Translations under genes and position numbers: made by a program | NCBI GenBank assembly: GCA_016617855.1 | Contig: JAECUM010009842.1 | Span: 19,407 to 83,406, forward strand | Length of the DNA: 64,000 bases | Direction of reading: 5' to 3' | Source of the DNA: Megalonaias nervosa | Taxonomy: Eukaryota > Mollusca > Bivalvia > Unionida > Unionidae | Notes under the pieces: model-generated | Told to the model about the DNA's origin: nothing | What the model saw: the letters and a program-made list of their open reading frames with translations, nothing else | Database searches by the model: none | Part shown: piece after piece, positions 1 through 13,132 of the stretch | Layout of the letters: each line of letters opens with the position of its first letter | How positions within the stretch are numbered: the first letter of the stretch is position 1

Positions 1-1067
1 GGCATGCTCTCTATGGATGCAACTGTGGGGAGACCAGGAGGGTGTATTGTAATATGATTAAGTAAGTATTCTCGAAGAACCATATTTTACTAGGAAAAAT
101 TGGTTTTCTCTTCAAATACATTATCCAATGATAATACCTTAGAAGAATAGGTATGAGGTAGAGGGAGGTACATTCCCTTACCCTAGAGATACCATCTTCG
201 GTTCCCTAAGTTATTTGGGACAGCTTCTAGGTAACCAAACTGGAGGGGACTAAATCATTCAAGGCGCAGCTTCAAAAGGGACAAATTTCCCCTTGCAAAT
301 CCAGCAGAAGTCATGAAGCTGAGTCTTAAGAAGCTGCCAATCGATCTTAAAGGGCGATCTATTGAGCTGCTGATATAACTCCTACCAGACTGAATTGGGC
401 CCTCTGGGATTACAGATCTCGGAGATAACAGCTAGAGAACGTGGACTCGGATTTCTATCCCACAACTGCTCAAATCTCATGAGCCAAAGTGCGTAATAAG
501 TTCAGTTAAATCAAGCCCTGCAAGGTAAAAATGCTGTTGTCCTTACCCTAGTCACTGAAAACGTGCCATTTACCCTCACACACCTTTAAAGTGAAGGACC
601 TTCAAGCTCATTTGCTCCTCACCAAGATCAAAGGCCTAAATTCCATTCCGTGCAAGGATCTCCTTACAAGCACCAGGTGTAAAAGAAAAGCCTGTCTGGG
701 CAAAGATGGCAAACATGCAACCTGGGTTGTTTAGCAGTTTGGCATCACCACAATTTTTCTGTGGCTTTGCTTTCTATGAATTGTATTTTTTTTCTAAATA
801 TATTTGCACAATGATTTAAGAAAACAGACAATCTAATAAACTTTAAACTGGAACTTCCACACAAAGTGATGTATTTCCCCATTACTGGTTCACTAACAGT
901 TTTAAATTAATTTTATGACGAAATTGTGTACAAGAGGCAGTTAAAATATCCAGATCACCCATTCTGTTCTTAAAACACAAATTGCTCTTTACATACTGTC
1001 GTTAAAGTCTTGAAACACAAGTTTGTATGTTTTTATCATTAAGGATAACATGCAGAAATCAGGCAGT
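1..1067. other. Non-coding host DNA, nothing recognised
   Basis: No open frame with protein-like composition, no RNA gene and no clear repeat was seen. The sequence is AT-rich and looks intronic or intergenic. It lies 3' of the NFX1 exons seen on the minus strand and could be one of that gene's introns. Confidence 0.4.
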
Positions 1068-1328
1068 GATAGCTGCTAACTGACTTGGGTAAAGGGTTAA
1101 TGGCCAATCAGCTATCAAAACACATGCTTGTGAATGTGCTAGAGTTTGTTTGTCAACGTAACTGACAACAAAACTAGGCCTAGCTACTGATGATTTGATA
1201 GCTGCTAACTGACTTGGGGAAAGGGTTAATGGTCAATCAGCTATCAAAACACATGCCTGTGAATGTGCAAGAATTTGTTCGTCAATGTAACTAACAACAA
1301 AACTAGGCCTAGCTACTGATGACTTGAT
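1068..1328. repeat. Tandem duplication, about 129-bp unit, two copies
   Basis: Two adjacent copies begin with GATAGCTGCTAACTGACTTG at 1068 and 1197. They match almost throughout, including the shared segment AACTAGGCCTAGCTACTGAT near each 3' end. The few differences are point changes, so the duplication is fairly recent. No coding potential was seen. Confidence 0.85.
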
Positions 1329-4300
1329 GAATACACTTTACTACAACACAACAGCCTGGTTAATGCGAGGGGGCATCTCAAAAAGGTATGGTTGGTCAAA
1401 GTATCTCGGAAAAAATCACAGGGCAAAGTCGTTTTCTCTTTCCTAACAGAAGGCGGAGTTTACATATTTTAGGCAACTTTGTCGCCTACTTCGCCTGGCA
1501 GCATGACCCCTGGTTACGACTCCTGGGACTTAAACTATGCAACAAGAAATATCAAAACAAAGAAGTTTTGCATAATTGAAAATAATTAATTTCTTAAAAT
1601 ACAGGAGTGAAAGAATTAAATTAACTTACAGCATGATGAATGAATTCCTATTTCCTAAAAGTCCTTTCAATTCCAATAGTTCCAAGAAATCCGAATACGT
1701 TCCAACGAAAAATGCCCCTTTTGTGTTGAAGTTTCAAATGTACAGAAAGATTTCCAAAGAATTCAAATAGTCATTGAATAAATTTAGTTAATACCGTACA
1801 GTTATTCTAGTGTGTCATGCAAAAAATAAATCTTTTCAAAAACCAAGCTGGGAGATTGAATCCGAAAACATGCAGATTGGGACCTACCATCAGGAAGTTT
1901 TTTGCTGCCTATTTAAGCATTGTTGTCACTAAATATGCACCGATTTTTCGGGTCCAATGCATGTGAAATTCTCAAAGAACATGCCATTTCTCCCTGTGAA
2001 GTGTGTTATTTCCCCCACCCAGTGCACCCATTTCATATTCTGGTCAACTGTGCCCAAACTACACAACAGCTAAAGGTTAGACTCAGGCCTCTTCAACATA
2101 CTTCGAAGAAACTGCCTGTTCCACAGTGAGTGAAAGCACTAGCAATTTACTGACAAATAAACAATGCCCTTTTTAGTTACAACTAACAATGCCTAAAGTG
2201 GGTGTGAATTTATGTTAACAGTTCAAATGTGGACTCAAGCTACCATACATGTGATAACTATTTCCCACATTTTATATCCCACCTTATTTCTTTATTGTTA
2301 ACTCATATATGCATGTAACACTGCTTACTAAATAACATATTTATTCCAAATTAGTTTTTTTGGGGGGGCACATATGCTCTGAGATACATTTCTTCATTCC
2401 TTCTTTTAATTTAATGATGGTAATTAATGCTTATATATATACAGTACATTAATGCCAGGTGTTGACTTCACTGATGGGAATGGAGATCCTAGTTTGCTTG
2501 TCAAGAAAAAGATCTACAGCATTCAGTTATCATTCTTGTGATTTAAGAAGCAATTCACTGCAAGCAAAGCATGTAAACCGCAGCAAAAATAAATTTCTGA
2601 ACTCCTGGTTCACAGAGATGTACTTTTTGTGAAGCTAGCCGGGGGGGGGGGATGGGATTTAATTCCTGAATGTATGAAATCAATGGTCGCATTATATGTC
2701 ACTTAGCTTACATTGCAAATTATGATCATAGGGTTTTAGTACTAAAATGTCATTACCTAAAGTTCCTTATAAAACTATTATTTGGAAAATAATATACATA
2801 ACATAGATTTGCTTACTACCTGATGTTTCTATTAAAAAAATGGGAGAGAGAGACTGTAGATGTACGGGAAAGTAGATATTTTACATTTGATAATGCATTT
2901 ATTTCAGGTGACAACAGTAATACCTATGCACTAACGGTGATGCGGGATGCAAAGACCATGGAACTAGAGCAAAACAGTCATGTAATGATTTATTTTGTAA
3001 TATTATTTCTGTATTGCTTGTTGTCAATAAAGTAATAACTATCCCATCATTTTCAATTTTCATTGCCTATTACATTAACAGACTTGGAAAAATATTCACT
3101 ACTTGTTCTGGCAACATTTTTTGAAAATTGGCAACAAAATATTCAGGTTGGCGATTTTTTTGGTGACAACTTTTTAAAAGCCAGGACCATCCCTGACAGA
3201 GAGATCACTAGTGTTATGTATAATTAATTTGTATTATTCATTGGCTTTTCTTAATATGTTATATACATTTGTATTTTGTACCTGACAGAGTCCAAAATCA
3301 AGTTCACAGTGCACCTGACCAGAGACACTGATTTTGTAAACAACATAATATGTTGCTAATATTTCTCTGTGAAAATAGATTAAATATTAGGATCATTATC
3401 AATGGAAGTGTACATGTTTATCTTAATCTGAGTCAGGGATATTGGAATTTTATGGAAAACCTGTTGTATCTGACGTTTGCCATGTTCTTTATTATAATTT
3501 TAGTACACTGTCTGTTTGACAACTTCGATTGTACTAGAAATGAACTTTTGACCATCATCCTGGTTCTAGTTTTGTGTCTTAGCTTTTTATATACTGTTGT
3601 TTACTTGAGAAATTATTCATTCTTGCCTTAATACCTTGAAGCAGAACCCGTTATATTGTTGTGTTTAGTTTTCTCATTTGGCCAGAATTATTTATTCAAA
3701 TTATTGTTTACTGGAAATAAAAAGTGTTCATCAGTATTATTCTTGGACTATATTATTATGATACATCAAAAGACTTAGTACATCATCACATTCCAGGCCA
3801 CTGGCATATTACCACATTCAAGACTACATGCACATCAAAACATTCAATATTGGAACTTATTTGGAATACCACTGGAATTCAATATGAACTTTACACATTT
3901 GGATTTGTGATACAACTTTTAGGATTATTTGGGATTTTAATTCACAATACTGTAAGTTCTTTTAGAATTTTCATGATTTATTCTTGGGAAATAAATTATT
4001 TGTTGACTTTTACAAAACTTGTTGGTTTTAACTCTTTTCTTTAACAGCTGCACACCGCCAAACATAAATACATTCAATAAAAGATTGACAGGTGAAGAGT
4101 ACATTTTTTCTGAAGTGTCTGGCCCTTCTTGATAATGAGCCAGCCTGCCAGGTATATGTTATATCCGGACCCTTATCTTGTGCTGGAGCACCAATGCTGG
4201 AAGTCTGAAACCAGAACACAGAGGTGCTGGAATCTTTTCCCAACCCCCATTTTGGAGGCTGCTCACGATCACCAAGTTGTCAGACATTACAAGGATTATC

Positions 4301-4379
4301 TTTCACAAAGTGAATAATTTTTTAGGCATGAAAGACACTGATTATGGCCTTCATTTCAAGAAAGTTTATTTTAAGGGTC
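1329..4379. other. Non-coding host DNA, no gene recognised
   Basis: Several short open frames (for example 3350-3631 and 3724-4044) are AT-driven and hydrophobic, with no recognisable motif. A G10 homopolymer lies at 2641-2650. No NFX1-type zinc-finger exon was found on the minus strand here, although the gene's 3' exons must lie somewhere downstream of 12115 on that strand. Confidence 0.4.
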
Positions 4380-5850
4380 CTCTCCTCTAGTCTCCAGTTG
4401 CTGCTGACCACAATAAACTGGGACAAAAGGTGGCATCCCTGCCATATGAACTTGTGTCCATACAGACAGAAATTTCCATATAGGTTTCTCCAGAGGAATT
4501 CCAGATATAAGCCATTTTCTGATCTGCCTCTGCTGCAGGAACTGTCTTATCTTGGTCAAGATCATAACTGAACAATTTAGACATGATGGAAAGGGGTGCC
4601 ACTAGGACAGTAGTGCATGATAAGGAGGCCAAGGTAGGTATACTGATAGCTGATGTAAACTGTGTAGCTGCAAAACTTCCTTCATGAAAATCAACTCCCT
4701 GCTGGAGACCAAGTCTCTGAGCTTCATAACCCATGCAATATGCATGGAAGGGAAGTGAACAAGGTTAAGGCAAGTCAAACATTCCATAACAAGATGGAGA
4801 AAATGCTGGAAGAGAGCTAAATCTGATTTCTAGTTCACCAAAAATCCCAGCTGGGTGAAAAGGGAGAGAATGTTATTTAAGTCCTGCAAAAGAAATTAAA
4901 CTTACCTCATGTTTCTGATGAATGTTGTTTATATACACTACAGTCACTGTAGAATAGGCTAAGCCAAACAGGGTTAGGATGCAGTCAACAAACACCAACA
5001 GACACAATTTGAGACCAAATGAAAGTGCACAAAATTGGTATATTGTTCCTTGAAATGCAAACTGAAGACATTTGAATCAAGCTTGATAGACATGGATATA
5101 AAATTATGCAATGGTCTGATCAAGATTTTTCACAAATTCATGCTTTTGCTAAAAAGCAGTACCAACCATGCTGTCTTGATTCTGAACTTTGTGTGGTTAT
5201 AGATTTCTTGGGCTGGTTCATATTTATAACTGTTTGGAGGATTCTGTTCTCTTTAGGCACAAGAAAAAGTCAAGAATAAAACCCATGTGAGTTTCATTTT
5301 TGAACTATCTCCACTGCTGGCATGGTAAGTAAAGAGCAGATCTCCTTCTGTAGAATGTTTGTCTTCTCTGAATAAATAGAAACTTATTCAATGAAGGGGA
5401 TGACAACAGGTCAGGTCCAGCTGAAACAACTTGGATCAACCATTTGCTTTGTAGAAAAGGTTAATCCATACTGCCAAAAGTGAAGGAGTCTGGTGACAAC
5501 AGGCAGATTGTCAGCAGGTGGTTGTGGAGGCAAGTGATTGGTGGTTGTTGGGAATCTTGGGGAAGGAGAAAGTTGCCTATATATTCCCTTTATTTGGTCG
5601 ATTCTGAAACTTAGAGGCCTGTCGCCAAAATAACTCTGACTGTGGACAAAAATGATGATGATGAGCAGGATTGGATTTCTCTCTCTTTGCCTTTGACCAT
5701 CGCTCCATTGGGACTGAGACTGAAATGAGTGAAAAACTGGAGATGGGGTAATTAGAGTTGGAGAGGCAGCTGCCTGCTTCTGCACATCCTCAATATGACC
5801 ACCAAACAGATGTGGCAAGCCAAATAGTAATGAGTCCAATGTTCAATAAA
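4380..5850 (-). pseudogene. Decayed DIRS/Ngaro-like retroelement (gag end, RT, RNase H)
   Basis: Read on the minus strand, 5839-5411 is an open frame whose C-terminal part (near LPVVTRLLHFWQ) resembles the end of DIRS/Ngaro gag. Further 3', broken frames give reverse-transcriptase signatures: YQFCALSFGLKL near 5030 (the usual FxxLPFGL segment), then VYINNIHQK near 4930 at the place of the YxDD box, with its catalytic Asp residues changed, then TQLGFLVN near 4850. A piece near 4470 resembles the RNase H TDxSxxGWG segment. Many stops and frameshifts separate these pieces, so it is inactive. Family assignment rests on motif order and memory of the family; a tyrosine recombinase was not seen here. 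Confidence 0.6.
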
Positions 5851-7334
5851 TAATGTGGCTTCAGCAAGGATAAGTAGAGAACGGCATTTCATCTCATCAA
5901 GTCCATGTTACATGAAGGTGTCGGGGCACTGTCCATGAAGTGTTCTGCAGCCCTGTTAATCACTTTTGCAATGGGATGAGTTAACTCCTAAGTGTGTTCA
6001 TCATCCATTTGTTCAGCCAGATAAGAAAAATCTAAGGATGCCAAATCAAGCATCAATGAAATGGCAAATGTAATCTGCACAAGTCAGAGATGGTGACCAA
6101 CCACGACAAACTGTGAAGTATTAAGTTAAACACCACCTATGTCTTTATCTAAGTTCGCAATCTCAAGGCATGCGTCACAGAGGGTGCAGTATCAGCAATA
6201 GAATGGTGCTGACAATTGTATCTTTGAAAAGAACGCCTTGGAGTTAATCTTAACAAACTGTAGCAGTAGATTTGCCAGTGTTCAGCCTCATCACAAGCAA
6301 TATTCCCCCCCTCCAAATTTGGGGAATGCATAATCATTTAAAAGAACAAAATAAATAGTTGTATATAATATACTAGTAGTTTTGTCACTTTAACTTTCAT
6401 GTTCTCTCATTATCTAACAGCATTTATTATAATAAATACCCATGTTTCCTTAATTAACTTTCTTTTCAAATTAAATCATGCATTTGCATAAATTTTGTCT
6501 CCATTATTATTAATTCAACCTCAAAATAAATTAAATCTTCCTTGCTGTAGGTGTGACTGTAACCTCAACAATATGTTACACTAGTGACTGTCCAAGACTT
6601 TACATTGCAACCTGACAATCTATATGGTTTACAAAATAGATATCCACTGCCATTTTTCAGTATTTAACACCTTCAGTAATTTTGGTCATTGCTAGCAACA
6701 ACAGACGTAAATGAACATCCACTAAAGAAATGCTACTGGCATATTTTTCCCCAATGAAAAATGCATTTTTGGGAGTACACAAGGTCATAATTTTTGGGGA
6801 ACATATGATAAATAATTGTGGGAAACCAGCAATCTCATGCTCAATGTGCTATATTGTGGCAGGCCTTCTCAATACATGCCAGATGCATAAAGATCATATA
6901 ATAAGCCCCTCTTTTCTCAAATCTACAAAATTATTTTTGGCAATCATGGAACTCAGCCATCCATCATCTGAGGTGATGCAAGAAAACTATACATCATATT
7001 TACATAGTACACTTGTGTGGACAATCCCTGCCCCTGCTTTTGTTGCAGATATCCCCACAGCAATGGGGAGTGTCCATCATATTCACATCAGGATCTCTTA
7101 CTTTACCTGTAATAAAAATCAAAGAAAAATATTCTACTGCCCCTTACACATCACATTTTTTTCAAAATCAACTAGATGATTCTGATTTGAATTTCAGGCT
7201 CTAAAAAGTCTAATACAGCAGTTCAAGTTTAAAATGAGGTAAATTCATCAACAATGGAGCTCCCATGAACTTGTGGCCTGAGGTCGACATTGTATGAGCA
7301 GAGTTGATCTTGATCATAAAGAGGGCCATTAATT
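5851..7334. other. Non-coding host DNA, nothing recognised
   Basis: A 149-codon frame at 6730-7179 on the plus strand has no recognisable domain and no convincing splice context. The part just above 5850 may hold the 5' end of the decayed minus-strand retroelement. Nothing else stands out. Confidence 0.35.
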
Positions 7335-8280
7335 TTCAATATAAAACACTTTAATGATGATCAATAAGTGTGATCTAGATTGAGCGACATGTCCAACATT
7401 ATTTAATGATGATCCATAAGTGTTATCTAGCTTGAATGACATGTACAACATTGTTTAATGATGATCAATAAGTGTTATCTTGATTGAGTGACATGTCCAA
7501 CATTGTTTAATGATGATCAGTAAGTGTTATCTAGATTGACATGTCCAACATCGTTTAATGATGATCAATAAGTGTTATCTAGATTTAGTGACATGCCCAA
7601 CACTGTTTAATGATGATCGATAAGTGTTATCTATATTGAGTGACATGTCCAACATCGTTTAATGATCAGTAAGTGTGATCTAGATTGAGTGACATGTCCA
7701 ACATTATTTAAATTATCAGTGTGATCTAGACTGAGTGACATGTCCAACATTATTTAATGATGATCAATAAGTGTTATCTAGCCTGAGTGACATGTCCAAC
7801 ATTATTTAAATTATCAGTGTTATCTAGATTGATTGACATGTCCAACACTAATGATCAATAAGTTATTTAGCATGAGCGACATTTCCAACATTGTATAATG
7901 ATCATTAAGTATTATCTAGACAGTGATATGTCCAAGATTGTTTAATAATGATCTACATGTACTATTTAGCTTGAGTTAAAGTCCAACATTATTTAATAAA
8001 CAATAAGTGCTATTTAGCTTGAGTACCATGTCCAACATTGTTTAATGATGATCAACATGTATTATCTAGTTTGCATGACATGTCCAACATTATTTAATGA
8101 TCAATAAGTGTTATTTAGCTTGGGCGAAACATCCAAGATTGTTTATTGATAATCTAGCTTAAGTGACATGTCCAACATCATTTAATAATCAATAAGTTTT
8201 AATTAGCTTCAGTGACATGTCCAACATTGTCTAATGATGATTTGTACGTATTATCTAGCCTAATGTCCACAATTGTATTA
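7335..8280. repeat. Minisatellite, about 53-bp unit, roughly 17-18 copies
   Basis: The core TGACATGTCCAACATTGTTT and the following AATGATGATCAATAAGTGTT recur about every 52-53 bp. Copies in the first half are more alike; copies after about 7800 carry indels, and the array fades out near 8280. No reading frame runs through it. It lies 3' of the visible NFX1 exons, probably in an intron. Confidence 0.9.
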
Positions 8281-8344
8281 GTCAAAATGCTGATAAGAAA
8301 ACAACAGAATCCATCTGTCCAGTGACCTTTCGAAACCTGATCAA

Positions 8345-8590
8345 GTTCTGTACATACTCACATCGAAGTCAGATATAATGGCAAACTACAGAAATCCAGA
8401 TCTGCCATTGCACAATGTGCCAGCAGATCTGGGTTTATGCGGTTTGTCAGAATTAACAAGCTGGACAAACATTGTAGACCCTTATCTGCTGGTGCATTAT
8501 GCGATGGCAAATCAGGGTCAATGTTGTTTGCAGTTGGACTATACTTACAGATGAGTATTCTCTATAAGCAAAACTAATGGGGACAAATGG
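8345..8590. repeat. Palindromic MITE-like element
   Basis: The two halves are imperfect inverted copies: the left half contains TGCCATTGCACAATGTGCCA and the right half, reverse-complemented, TGCCATCGCATAATGCACCA. The ends carry inverted versions of a TACATACTCA / GAGTATTCTC type sequence. It resembles the element at 12921-13132, which has the same layout. No coding potential. Confidence 0.55.
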
Positions 8591-10948
8591 TCACTAGTTT
8601 GTAAATCTGGATGAGATAAATTTGTGGATCACTGTAAAATTCTATGAACAAAATGACAACCAAATTACAAACAACGAAAGTTTTATATTTAATAAAAGTG
8701 TTAATAATATTCTCAATAACATAATATTCAGGCAAGGTTTAACATCAATAACTGAGATAATCTAAGAGAAACTGCCACTGACCATTAAAGCATGCCAATT
8801 TAAATTTGATTTTCAATCTTTAAGAAATAACACAGACAATAAGCAAAAAAATCATATTGGATTGAGACAAACTGTTGCTCTAAGGCTTCACCTCTACTAA
8901 GGAACCATTTTTTCAAAACATGTTTATGTTTAGTAAGGTATTATGATATGATAATCTATACTGAATTATAAATATCGCGTAAACAAAAACATTTTAATTT
9001 GCAATGTTAATACCATAAGCCTTGGGACACCTTAACTATTTTTAAAAGTAATTTTTTATGATCTATAAATGTTGGGTCACTAAGCTGTAGCAAGTTTTAT
9101 GTATTATAAGTCTTGGAACACCATCTTTTCTTACCAATCAATCAATATATTTTATTGATCGTAACAACATTTCTAAAACAAATTGCTTTGTGGTTGTTAA
9201 GGGATCATGAATTATTACAAGGCAAGTTTGTAAGTTAATACAATCTGTTTGAAAAGTCAATAAATATATTTAATTTAATGTATTTAATCTTCCTCAGTTT
9301 TCTTATTATTTCTACTAATTCAAATGTATATAATTTGATCAGATGATGACAAGAATTCAGCATTAGTTGGTTGCTGTACTCATTTGTAACAGTAATCTCT
9401 CCCTTTTGTCTCTAGTTTTTTTATTATTTGTTCTATGCATTATTGCATTAGAATTTTGTATCAATGCACTAGTAATTAAATTTTCACTTTGCACTGAAGA
9501 CGTAAATACCTAACTCATTCAAATGTGATCCCAGTATGACAACAATGAACAAACAATAGTGTTTGGTTCAACACTTGCATTAGCGAGTATATTTATATAA
9601 TGGCATCACCACATTTACACTGACAATTTTAACTTCTGATCAATGGAGTACATCGCCTGGATTCAAATTATAGGCACCACTAAACTTACATGTCTATAAA
9701 ATACACACAGCTACAGTAATCGTGCAATTATAAACATGAATATGGGCAACTACACATCGAAGTATTGGAATAGCCACCAGACAAATTTCTTTCTTTACCC
9801 AAGCCAGTTTCAGGGTTTAAGTGATTAACTGAACTAGATTGCTGTCAGAAAACAAAAGATAAATCCATTATAAACAAAGAAGACACCAAAAGAACAAGAT
9901 GCCAATGAGTGGAAAATTGTGATTTTGTTAAGCCGAACATTTTTTGTTCTCAATGTTAATACTGGAATGAAATATTCTGTCAAATATTCTTCAAGCTGTT
10001 TTGGTATAAAGCTATATTCTGGTCATGCACATGAGAGCAGTAGCAAATGCCAAAATTATAATACTTTACATCCTCATAGCATTTTAAAATTTGGAATTTA
10101 CAGAGGAAACAATATTAATCTAACAGTAACATAGTCATGGTTCATATAAAAAACTCAGAACCAAAGTTAAGGACCTTTCAAAGGCTTGTTAATATTTTTC
10201 AAGGACTTGCTCAAATTAATTTGCCAACTTTTAAAGTCAAATTCTGAAAACTCTTTTACTTTGTCTCAAGTCCATTTCCTAATGATAAAGTTTTTCTTGA
10301 AAAATAAACATCAACATACAATAATGGAACTGTCATAAAAAGTTACTGACATAACTAACATTTCAGATGCATGTGCACTTTGTCAGGTAAGTGAATTCTA
10401 TCTTTCAAGTTATGTCAAATCTCTACAGTTTATTTCTTCAAACATTCATCCATATTCAATTTGTTGTCCAGATTATTCAATTCCTGTTTCATTTATCTTT
10501 TCTAAGAGAGCTCAACTGAATGGTTACCCAATGGCTTCTGTCTTCACAATGTTGCTGTCAGCCTGAACTGTGAATGCTTCAGAGGAATTATGTCCCAAAT
10601 AAGGGTTTTAATTCACCAGCTGTATTGGGTTTGTAGATATTTTTCTCCCAATCCATCTTCAAAAAAGGAAGTCATCAATGATTGTTGAGAAGATTCCAAA
10701 GTGTCATGGATTTATCCCATCTGAACTCTTTGATCAATACTATCTAACTGAAACTATATGGGATTTGTGATCCATTTGCAATTAAACACTCATTTCCACA
10801 TCATTATAGCAGATGACTAAGTTGACATTCACCAAGTTTCAGTTTTACTGATAGTGACACCTAAACCATGCTTTGGGAAGTAAAAATGTATCACAGTGTG
10901 GCCCTAAGACATGGGATAATGATGAATACATCCAAATAAATATATGTG
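8591..10948. other. Non-coding host DNA, nothing recognised
   Basis: AT-rich sequence without a convincing gene. The short frame at 9919-10134 has no recognisable motif. A segment near 9140-9170 with CAATCAATCAATATATTTTA is reminiscent of a LINE 3' tail, but no LINE coding sequence accompanies it. Confidence 0.35.
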
Positions 10949-10960
10949 TGATAAAATGGA

Positions 10961-11279
10961 TTTGGTTGTGATTTGGATTTTTAATGTAGCTTTAACAATT
11001 TTTCAGTCATATCACTACGATGTCTGCAGTGTGGCAGTTTATAGTGATGTCTAGCACTGGGACATCATGCCGCTGACATGTGGTATGATGTCCCACCCAG
11101 TCACATTATCCTGACACCAGGTCGATCAGTCCTAACACTAACCTCTTAATGCTGAGCGCCAAGCGAGGCAGCTGTTAGTACCATTTTTATAAGTCTTTAG
11201 TATGACTCGGCTGGGGATTGAACCCACAACCTCCCACATCCGAGGCGGACGCTCTAACCACTAGGCCACCGGAGCGGTC
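10961..11279 (-). mobile_element. tRNA-derived SINE, family A, with 12-bp target duplication
   Basis: Read on the minus strand it starts with a tRNA-like head: A box around GGCCTAGTGGTTAGAGCG and B box GGGTTCAATCC, followed by a conserved body (CAGCATTAAGAGGTTAGTG) and an AT-rich tail. The 12-bp direct repeat TGATAAAATGGA flanks it exactly (10949-10960 and 11280-11291). Related copies lie at 11380-11685, 45590-45907 and 59962-60246 in this window. Confidence 0.9.
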
Positions 11280-11379
11280 TGATAAAATGGAAGATTAGAA
11301 CAACTATTAATTCTTAGTGTTTCTTCAAAATAATTAAATAGGTAAAAATAAAAACAATTGATAGCAATATCTCAAATTC

Positions 11380-11685
11380 GACTACTCAGGTGGCTAAAGT
11401 AGTTAGAGAATCTGTCTCTGATGTCTGAACCCTGGCCGAGTCATACCAAAGACTTATAAAATTGGTGCTAGCAGCTGCCTCGCAAGGCACTCAGCATTAA
11501 GAGGTTAGTGTTAGGACTGGATGGCATTGCGTCAGGAGAATGCGACTGAGGTTAGACATGATGCTACATGTCTGCAGCATGATGCCCCAGTGCTAGACAT
11601 CACTATAAACTGTCACTATGCAGACATCGCAGTGAGATGACAGAAATATTTTTAAAGCTACATTAAAAAATTCAAATCCAAATAA
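11380..11685 (+). mobile_element. tRNA-derived SINE, family A, diverged copy
   Basis: Plus-strand copy of the same family, sharing GCACTCAGCATTAAGAGGTT and the 3' segment CTAGACATCACTATAAACTG. The tRNA-like head is eroded. A 9-bp direct repeat CTCAAATTC flanks it (11371-11379 and 11686-11694). Confidence 0.85.
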
Positions 11686-12114
11686 CTCAAATTCAAGGGC
11701 TTTCAAGGACTTTCAATGCATTCTTAGGAACTTTGCAAAGTTTTTTCCCAATTTGTTTTAATTTTCAAGGGTTTTTCAAGACAGAACATTGGATTCAGGA
11801 GTTTTTCAAGATCTGCGCAAACCTTGAGTAGTCTAAAATTTAAATTCTTACATTTTGTGTATGAGTTCAAATTTTGTGTTAAAGTTGTTATTACAGGGCC
11901 TGGTCCTAATCAACTGTTACTATACTGACAGGAAAAGAGTTTTTTATGTACACACACAAAAAGCCCCAAGACTGGGATGCTCCAATTAAAATTGAATCCA
12001 AAGTTGGTCAAAGATAAGCCTTTTTGTATCTGTAGAAGTCAAAGCCACACAGGACTGGCATAATAAGATCATTATGAATTCAGGCTTAATAGGATGCAAG
12101 TCTATTTTACTTAC

Positions 12115-12192
12115 CACAAAAACATCTGTACTCATTAGGGAATTTGAAAGTGACATTTTGACAGGCAGGGCATCTCCAGCTGTTATCAGAAC
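12115..12192 (-). CDS. NFX1: NFX1, exon encoding the end of the RING finger
   Basis: Internal 78-bp exon on the minus strand. The acceptor (AACAG before 12192) and donor (GTAAGT after 12115) are both canonical, and both flanking introns are phase 1. It encodes SDNSWRCPACQNV and then EYRCFCG. CPAC is the last Cys pair of the RING, followed by the short Cys segment that in NFX1 proteins leads into the NF-X1-type zinc fingers. The phase joins exactly to the 13813-13974 exon. NFX1 is a nuclear RING/zinc-finger factor that binds X-box promoter DNA and, in known members, acts in transcriptional repression and as an E3 ligase. The following zinc-finger exons were not found in 1-12114; they may be too short and diverged to see or lie outside the window. 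Confidence 0.92.
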
Positions 12193-12630
12193 CTGTTGGT
12201 GTAAACAAACTCATCTCAAGGCATTTTATACTAAACAATGTAAGAATAACATTTAAGTCTTTTTGAAATAAATCTTTGACAACGTTTTGCCTACAATAAA
12301 TCGGAAACATATTAGTCCAAATTTCCCTAAATGTTACTGGAGCAAAGATATGTGTATTCCTTTGGAAGACAATCAACACATCATAACCATAGTTTTTGGA
12401 TTAAATTACTTCTGCTTAGATACAATACATCCATCATGAGAATGAAGAGTCCTCTCTCAAAATCACACCCTTTGCTATACTGATCCGAGGCACAAATACA
12501 TCCAACATGAAAGCAAAGAGTCCTCTCCCAAAATCACATCCTCTGCTACACTGATCTGCAGACTTTCTACAAAAATATCTTTTCTCTGGGTAATTAAGAT
12601 CATTATGAATTATAATTATTTGATAATTAA

Positions 12631-12785
12631 CCACTGATGTATGATATTGATCAGCATACATTGAATAAAGGTATCCTCTTAATTGTTCATGCATTGTTTG
12701 AAGATAAAAATGTGAGGTTTTGGTTCAGTTTTAAGGCCATCTTTCAGCACATGACAAGCTATAGTAGTTTTGGTGGAGAAAGAAC
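12631..12785. repeat. Left arm of an inverted repeat inside the NFX1 RING intron
   Basis: This 155-bp stretch is the reverse complement, with few differences, of 13557-13722. It includes CAGCACATGACAAGCTATAG and the A-rich run through GGTATCCTCTTAATTG. The two arms are separated by about 770 bp holding a MITE and part of a SINE. The right arm overlaps the 3' part of a family B SINE, so the arms probably derive from SINE copies in opposite orientation. Confidence 0.85.
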
Positions 12786-12796
12786 TATAAACTATT

Positions 12797-12852
12797 AATT
12801 TTCGTCATCTCACTGCGATGTCTGCATTGTGGCAGTTTATAGTGATGTCTAT
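12797..12852 (-). mobile_element. Fragment of family A SINE (3' part)
   Basis: About 55 bp match the 3' body of the family A SINE (GATGTCTGCATTGTGGCAGT and TTTATAGTGATGTCT). No tRNA-like head and no target duplication are present. Confidence 0.6.
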
Positions 12853-12920
12853 AATAAAGATAATTAATTATCTGGGTAATTAATAATCATTTCTTTTTTC
12901 TTGCACAACAAAGCAACATA

Positions 12921-13132
12921 CCATATATACTTCCATATAACTAGGGTCCAACAGCAAACTGCACAGATTGCAAACTGCTGTCACATAATGTACTATCATA
13001 TCTGGGTCTATGTAGTTTGATACAGTAATCAGTAGAACAAACAAAAGACTGATCTGCCAGCACATTATGCACTGGCAGCTTGGGGTCTATGCTGTTTCCA
13101 GCTGAACTCAACTTACAAGGGAGTATATATGG
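12921..13132. mobile_element. MITE with TA target duplication
   Basis: A 212-bp non-coding element. The left end CCATATATACTTCC is inverted at the right end as GGGAGTATATATGG, and TA flanks both sides (12919-12920 and 13133-13134), typical of Tc1/mariner-type MITEs. The interior has a further inverted pair around GCACATTATGCACTGGCAG. It lies within the NFX1 RING intron and resembles 8345-8590. Confidence 0.7.

Noticed and set aside
3350..4044. Hydrophobic plus-strand frames of 93 and 106 codons
   Set aside because: Composition follows the AT-rich DNA; no motif, no splice support and no conserved membrane-protein pattern.
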